NCBI GenBank assembly: GCA_965203835.1
Contig: OZ241919.1
Location: 2,108,001-2,172,000, forward strand
DNA from: CBDCFV01 sp965203835
Lineage (GTDB): Bacteria; Chloroflexota; Dehalococcoidia; Lucifugimonadales; UBA3495
Direction of reading: 5' to 3'
Length of the DNA: 64,000 nt
A program made the position numbers and the translations under genes. How positions within the stretch are numbered: position 1 is the first letter of the stretch; every line of letters begins with the position of its first letter. The notes below the pieces were generated by a model. It saw only the letters and a program-made list of their open reading frames with translations, ran no database searches and had not been told where the DNA came from. Below, one piece after another: positions 59,008 through 64,000 of this stretch.

Positions 59008-62000
59008 ATGCAGAGCCACTTCCACCTCCCACAGCACACCTTCCGTTCAATCTTCACCTTCCTGCTGATCCTCGCCGCGGTCGTCGCCCTGGCAACCGCG
59101 CTGCCGGCAAGCCCAGCCCATTCCCAGACGCTAAGCGACGATGCAGACCTGAGCGCCCTTGCCGTCAGCCCCAAGAACATCAACGGGTTCGCAGCTGACC
59201 GGACATCATACGAAGTCGGCGTTGCCCACGACATTACCCAAGCGACCGTGAGCGCCACAGCAAACGACAGCAACGCCACCGTGGCCATCACACCAGCGGA
59301 CGCCGACACCGCCACCGGCCACCAAGTGGACCTCTCGGCAGGCAAGAACGCCGTCACCGTCACGGTCACCGCCGAAGACGGCAGCACCACCAAGGCCTAC
59401 ACGGTCAACATCAACCGGGGCGTCAGCACCGACTACGGTTGGAAAGCCAGCGACGACCTGGACGGCCTGAAGGCCGCGGGCAACAAGCATCCCTACGGCC
59501 TCTGGTCCAACGGCACCACCTTCTGGGTCTCGGACACCACAGACAACAAGATATACGCCTACAACGCAGACGGCACCAGAGACTCCAGCAAGGACTTCAA
59601 CACTCTGAGCGCCGCCGGGAACAACAGCCCACACGGCATTTGGTCTGACGGGACCACCATGTGGGTCGTAGACAACGACCAAGACAAAATTTACGCCTAC
59701 CGGATGTCCGACCGGGAACGGGACCCAAGCAAAGACTTCAACTCCCTGCACGCTGGCAACAGAGACCCCGCAGGCATATGGTCCGACGGCGAAACCATGT
59801 GGGTGGCGCAATCCTTGAGCGCCGCCGATATTTACGCCTACCGGATGTCCGACAAACAGCACGACTCCAGCAAGGATTTCCAACTCACACCCAACAATTG
59901 GATACCCGGCCTCTGGTCCGACGGCGTGACCCTTTGGGTAGCAGAAGCACTGGACGTGGAGGGAAAGTTATACGCCTACCAGTCAGCCGGCAAAAGCCGT
60001 GACTCCAACAGGGACTTCAACACCCTCTCGCCAGCCGGCAACGAGGACCCCTACGGCATCTGGTCGGACGGCGAGACCATGTGGGTCGTGGGCAGGCACA
60101 CGGAGAAGGTCTACTCCTACAACATGCCGCCCAAGGCCGCCGACACCACCCTCAGCTCCCTCCGGATCCGGCCCTTTGACTTCATAGGCTTCGACACCTC
60201 CCGCACCGCCTACCAGACAGGCTACCCCCACAACTCGGCCCAAGTCACCGTCACCGCCGTACCCAACGATGAGAACGCCACCGTCGCCTACAGCCCAGAC
60301 GACGTGAACGAACATTACGCCGGCCACCAAGTCAGCCTCTCCCCCGGCCGCAACGTCGTCACCGCCACAGTGACCGGCCATAACGGCACCGACACAACGG
60401 ACTACACCGTCAGCGTCAACCAGGGCGTGGACACCCTCTTCGGCTGGAAAGCCGTGGACGACCTGGACGGCTTCCACATAGGCGGGAGCACCACGCCCAA
60501 GGGCATCGCCATCATTACCGGCCGGCACTGGGTAACCGACCACGGCGAGACCACCGCGGTCGCCTACAACCGCCGCGGCAAGCACCTGCCCTACTACGAC
60601 ATCACCCTCGCCGCCGCCAACGCCGATCCGGCGCGAATGTGGGCCAGCCAAACTGTCCTCTACGTCCTCGACACCACGGACAAGCACGTCTATGCCTACA
60701 ACACCCAAAGCAAGAAACGTCGGACTAGCCTCGAAATCGCAACCTCCGACCTGGACTCCGCCAACACCTCGCCCACCGGCATCTGGTCCGACGGCACGAC
60801 CATCTGGCTCGCCGACAGCTCCGCAGACCGGCTCTTCGCCTACGCGCTGGAGGACGCCACCCGCCAGACCCACCGGGACATCGTCCTCGACGCCATGAAC
60901 GCCGACCCCGCCGGAATCGCCTCCAACGGAGTCACCATGTGGGTCGCCGACACCGCCGACGACCACATCTACGCCTACAGCCTGGCCCTGGGCACGCGCC
61001 ATTCCGCCAACGACCTGTCGACCCTCACCGGCGCCGGGAACGACGACCTCGAGGACATCTCAATTCTCGGCACAACCCTCTACGTCATCGACAACGCCGA
61101 CGCCAAGGCCTACACCTACAACCTGCCAGCCGAGACCCCGCCGCCCGAAGCAGCGCCCGGCACGCCCACCGGGCTGACGGCCCGGGCCCGGGGCGCCCAG
61201 CGCCTGCTGCTGGAATGGACCGCACCGGTCGACACCGGCGGCTCAGGGATCACCCAGTACCTCATAGAACGTTCGCCCGACGGCTCCACCGACTGGCAGC
61301 AAATCGGCGCCAGCGCCACAGAGAGTTACACCGACGACACGCTCACGGCGGAAACCACCCGCCATTACCGGGTCGCCGCCGTCAGCGGACCCCACACGGG
61401 CCCCGTGTCCCTGTCCGTTTCGGCGGCCACCACGCCCAAGACCCGCGTCGGCTTCACCCAGACCGAGGAAACCCAGCTGGAAGAGGGCGGGAGGATCACC
61501 GTCTGTATTGAAGCCTTCGTCGGGGATGAAAGAACCCCCGAGGACGAACGAATCGGCAACGAGCGCATCGACGGCTACGGCGTCCCCTTCAGGATAATCG
61601 TCACCACCGTCGACGGAACGGCAAACGCCAATGAGGACTACCAAAGCTTCGGCCAGGGCAAGACCTTGTGGTTTGACAGCGACGATAGCATCTACTGTTT
61701 CCAAGTTGACCTCATCGACGACCGCAGGCTCGAAGACTCACCCGAGACCTTCCGCTTGGAGCTGTCCACCGAAGATACAGACGAAATCACCATCAACCCA
61801 GGCCGCTTGACCGTCAACATCTACGAAGACGACCACGCCCAGTTCGAGATCATAGCCCCCGAAACCATCTACGAGGGCACCCTCGCCCAGTTCACGGTCA
61901 AGCTCACCACCCAAGGCGACGAACCCGTCTTAGCACACGCAGTCGGTTTCAGATACCAGACAACGACGAGAAGCGAGCAGACCGCCTCATCGGAAGACGA

Positions 62001-64000
62001 CTACACGCCCGTTTCGGGCAGGCTCATCTTCCCACCTGGCGTCAATGCCCAGACCATCAACGTGCCCATCGCCTTCGATACCGTCAACGACCCCGACGAG
62101 ACCTTCAGCGTTCTCGTCACCAGTCCCGACCGGCGTTTCTACTACATCGACCAAAACGGCGACCGCATCGGCGGCAACGTCAACAGAACCCTGACCATCG
62201 AAGCCACCATCACCGACACGCCGCTGCTGCCCGGTCTCGAAGCCACCAACGGCGACGACGCCAGGACCACCGTATCCTGGGACCGCAACACCGCTCCAGC
62301 CGCCAACCGTTACCAGTACCGGCTACGCCCCGAGACCGAGAGCGACTGGACCACCAACTGGCGGGACGCTCCACGCTCCGCCGTTACCAACGGCCGTTTC
62401 ACCATCACCGCTCTCCAGAACCGCGTCATGTACCACATCCAGGTGCGCGGCTTCCGGAACAACTCTCCAGTGAGCCTCGGGGGTGTCAGCGCCACGCCCA
62501 TCGAGCCGCCCGGCGTGCCCGCGGCACCCGTCATCGACAGCGTCGGCGGCTGGAACCGCCAGATCACGGCTGAGTGGACACCCCCAGCCGCCCAAGACCC
62601 GCGAGTACCCATCACGTCCTACGACGTACGCTACCGACGCTACGCCACTTCGGACTCATGGCGCAACGTGAACCGGTCCGACACGAACACGACCACTCGG
62701 CAGTTGATCACCGGAGTCGACAACTACCAGCCCTACGAGGTACAGGTCGCCGCCGTCAACCGCATCGGACGCGGACCCTGGGCCTCCTACAGCGGCCTGT
62801 CCCAACCGGACCAGAGCCCGCCCACGGCCGGCGGCGACCCCGACATCAACCTGGGCGTGCTCGCCGTCCAATGGGCCAGCACCGACAGCCCCTACAGCCT
62901 CCACGAGGACACCACCAGCAGGGACACCATCCAGAACGACTGCCTGTCCCGAGAATCCTTCAGGGTGTACTGGGATGTGCTCGACCGCGACCCAGAGGAA
63001 TACGAAACCCATTTCATCACCCACGGCGGAGCCGGCCCCGTCACCCACGAGTACCACACCGAATACGTCACGGCCGCCAGCGAACGTCCCAGCCAGTCCG
63101 AGGTACGCGCCCAGAAGTACATCCACGGCCGGTCAACCCTGCACCGGGACTCCCGCATCACCGTACGGGTACGAGTTCGCTTCGACCCCGAGGGCTGGAG
63201 CACCTGGTCACAGCCCACGGCGCTGTTCTGCCGCGAAGGACAACCGGCGTCCACCATCGCGACACTCGAGACCTCCCAACAGCAGCAGGCCGAGACGGAG
63301 AACATGCAGGCCAACGGCCAGCCGACCATCAGGGGTACAGTCGAACCCGGCCAGACCGTGACCACATCAAAGTCGGAAGTATCCGACCAGAACGGACTCA
63401 CCAAGGCCAGGTTCACCTACCAGTGGTTCCGGGACGACGGCACCGGAGACGTTGCCATCCCGGACGAAACATCCCCCACCTACACGGTCAAAGAAAGCGA
63501 CACCAATACCCAACTGTCCGTACAGATCGTGTTCGCTGACGACGACGGCTTCCAGGAAAAGCTCACCTCCCCAGAGGTGCTGGTACAGCAGTCATCCCCG
63601 CTCTACGGTGGCTTCGACGCCGGAACCGTGCCAGCCTCCCACGACGGAAGCGACTCCTTCCAGTTTGAGATCCACTTCAGCGAAGAACCGGACCTCAGCT
63701 ACGTCAACGTCCGGGACCATGTGCTCACTGTCACGGGCGGCGACGTGACCAGCGCCAGCCGCACCGAGGTGGATGGCTCCAAGTCCAACATCAGGTGGAC
63801 CATCACACTCCAGCCGGACGGCAACGACGACGTTACCGTCACCCTAGGGCCCACCACCGGCGACTGCACCGAACAGAGCGCCGTATGCACCGCCAGCGGC
63901 AAGAAGCTCTCCAACCAGGACTCGATCACCGTCGCAGGACCGGAACCGAACCAAGCCGCCACCGGCAAGCCCACCATCAGTGGCACCGCCGAAGTCGGCC
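59008..64000 (+). CDS. Giant exported multidomain surface protein, 3' end outside the window
   Basis: The frame opens at ATG 59008 and has no stop before the window end (about 1664 codons). Order of parts: signal peptide (RSIFTFLLILAAVVALATAL, cleaved near AHSQ); cadherin-like beta-sandwich units (e.g. LSALAVSPKNINGFAADRTS, and again near residue 390); about ten propeller-like repeats with GIWSDGTTMWVVD and KIYAY marks (residues about 150-380 and 470-700); FN3 (about 715-810); two Calx-beta-like units (about 812-1070); two FN3 (about 1080-1280); then Ig-like units with WFRDDGTG. No enzyme motif. It is probably an adhesin or surface-layer protein and marks the return to ordinary Chloroflexota-type sequence. 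Confidence 0.88.
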   Translation, partial: MQSHFHLPQHTFRSIFTFLLILAAVVALATALPASPAHSQTLSDDADLSALAVSPKNINGFAADRTSYEVGVAHDITQATVSATANDSNATVAITPADADTATGHQVDLSAGKNAVTVTVTAEDGSTTKAYTVNINRGVSTDYGWKASDDLDGLKAAGNKHPYGLWSNGTTFWVSDTTDNKIYAYNADGTRDSSKDFNTLSAAGNNSPHGIWSDGTTMWVVDNDQDKIYAYRMSDRERDPSKDFNSLHAGNRDPAGIWSDGETMWVAQSLSAADIYAYRMSDKQHDSSKDFQLTPNNWIPGLWSDGVTLWVAEALDVEGKLYAYQSAGKSRDSNRDFNTLSPAGNEDPYGIWSDGETMWVVGRHTEKVYSYNMPPKAADTTLSSLRIRPFDFIGFDTSRTAYQTGYPHNSAQVTVTAVPNDENATVAYSPDDVNEHYAGHQVSLSPGRNVVTATVTGHNGTDTTDYTVSVNQGVDTLFGWKAVDDLDGFHIGGSTTPKGIAIITGRHWVTDHGETTAVAYNRRGKHLPYYDITLAAANADPARMWASQTVLYVLDTTDKHVYAYNTQSKKRRTSLEIATSDLDSANTSPTGIWSDGTTIWLADSSADRLFAYALEDATRQTHRDIVLDAMNADPAGIASNGVTMWVADTADDHIYAYSLALGTRHSANDLSTLTGAGNDDLEDISILGTTLYVIDNADAKAYTYNLPAETPPPEAAPGTPTGLTARARGAQRLLLEWTAPVDTGGSGITQYLIERSPDGSTDWQQIGASATESYTDDTLTAETTRHYRVAAVSGPHTGPVSLSVSAATTPKTRVGFTQTEETQLEEGGRITVCIEAFVGDERTPEDERIGNERIDGYGVPFRIIVTTVDGTANANEDYQSFGQGKTLWFDSDDSIYCFQVDLIDDRRLEDSPETFRLELSTEDTDEITINPGRLTVNIYEDDHAQFEIIAPETIYEGTLAQFTVKLTTQGDEPVLAHAVGFRYQTTTRSEQTASSEDDYTPVSGRLIFPPGVNAQTINVPIAFDTVNDPDETFSVLVTSPDRRFYYIDQNGDRIGGNVNRTLTIEATITDTPLLPGLEATNGDDARTTVSWDRNTAPAANRYQYRLRPETESDWTTNWRDAPRSAVTNGRFTITALQNRVMYHIQVRGFRNNSPVSLGGVSATPIEPPGVPAAPVIDSVGGWNRQITAEWTPPAAQDPRVPITSYDVRYRRYATSDSWRNVNRSDTNTTTRQLITGVDNYQPYEVQVAAVNRIGRGPWASYSGLSQPDQSPPTAGGDPDINLGVLAVQWASTDSPYSLHEDTTSRDTIQNDCLSRESFRVYWDVLDRDPEEYETHFITHGGAGPVTHEYHTEYVTAASERPSQSEVRAQKYIHGRSTLHRDSRITVRVRVRFDPEGWSTWSQPTALFCREGQPASTIATLETSQQQQAETENMQANGQPTIRGTVEPGQTVTTSKSEVSDQNGLTKARFTYQWFRDDGTGDVAIPDETSPTYTVKESDTNTQLSVQIVFADDDGFQEKLTSPEVLVQQSSPLYGGFDAGTVPASHDGSDSFQFEIHFSEEPDLSYVNVRDHVLTVTGGDVTSASRTEVDGSKSNIRWTITLQPDGNDDVTVTLGPTTGDCTEQSAVCTASGKKLSNQDSITVAGPEPNQAATGKPTISGTAEVG

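Overview
The window is GC-rich and looks like Chloroflexota DNA, possibly a SAR202/Dehalococcoidia or Caldilinea-like lineage. I infer this from the secreted proteins (FN3, Calx-beta, propeller-like 'GIWSDGTTMWV' repeats, a subtilase with LRRs and a terminal EF-hand), the Uma2 and DUF805 proteins, and the mix of IS21, ISNCY, IS630, IS701, IS1380 and IS5 transposases. The phylum call is moderate and the class call is low confidence.

Positions 1-10.6 kb are an insertion-sequence bed: IS21 (istA and the start of istB), an ISNCY element with visible inverted repeats, two IS630 elements that share a TA and each need a -1 frameshift on an A7 run, an IS701 element with perfect 20-bp ends and an amber codon, and a frameshifted IS1380 transposase. 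A Cas4-like nuclease, a DUF805 membrane protein and a fragment of a group II intron maturase lie between them. At 10.6-19.0 kb two coupled minus-strand genes, a 1771-aa DUF1998-type helicase and a 1019-aa partner, look like a Druantia type III-like defence operon. Positions 19.0-26.8 kb hold Uma2, a relic TnpB-like gene, a frameshifted MarR gene, exported Calx-beta and FN3 proteins, a 152-bp MITE with IS701-type ends, IS1380 and IS5 relics, and a coiled-coil nuclease-like protein with a 42-bp coding repeat.

From about 29.3 kb, where a type III-like restriction helicase is cut off and runs into a collagen-like membrane protein, to about 58.9 kb, the window changes character. Genes are short, almost all on the plus strand, mostly unrecognised, and the plus strand is very C-rich. 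Recognisable genes are PcfJ-like, RadC-like, a LRR subtilase, a pseudo-retropepsin, an RF2-like release factor, DUF6166, a Ro60 (TROVE) protein, a MazG-like protein, and a vWA / PP2C / kinase triad of TerY-P type. No capsid, terminase, replication or conjugation gene is visible, so I call this an accessory island or part of a large plasmid or phage of unknown type.

Three things stand out. (1) A Ro60 gene is preceded by four tRNAs interleaved with four candidate Y RNAs; two of these carry a circularly permuted tRNA-like module (T-arm before D-arm), as in bacterial YrlA RNA. (2) The release-factor gene keeps the classical prfB +1 frameshift signal but with UAG in place of UGA, and its stop-reading SPF tripeptide is SKF. 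(3) A CRISPR-like array of about 16 repeats with 60-62 bp period has no cas genes, is interrupted by a TnpB-like RuvC gene, and decayed repeats of the same type and orientation, often about 60 bp apart, fill most of the larger intergenic gaps of the 30-kb segment.

From 59.0 kb to the window end runs the first ~1664 codons of a giant exported multidomain protein.
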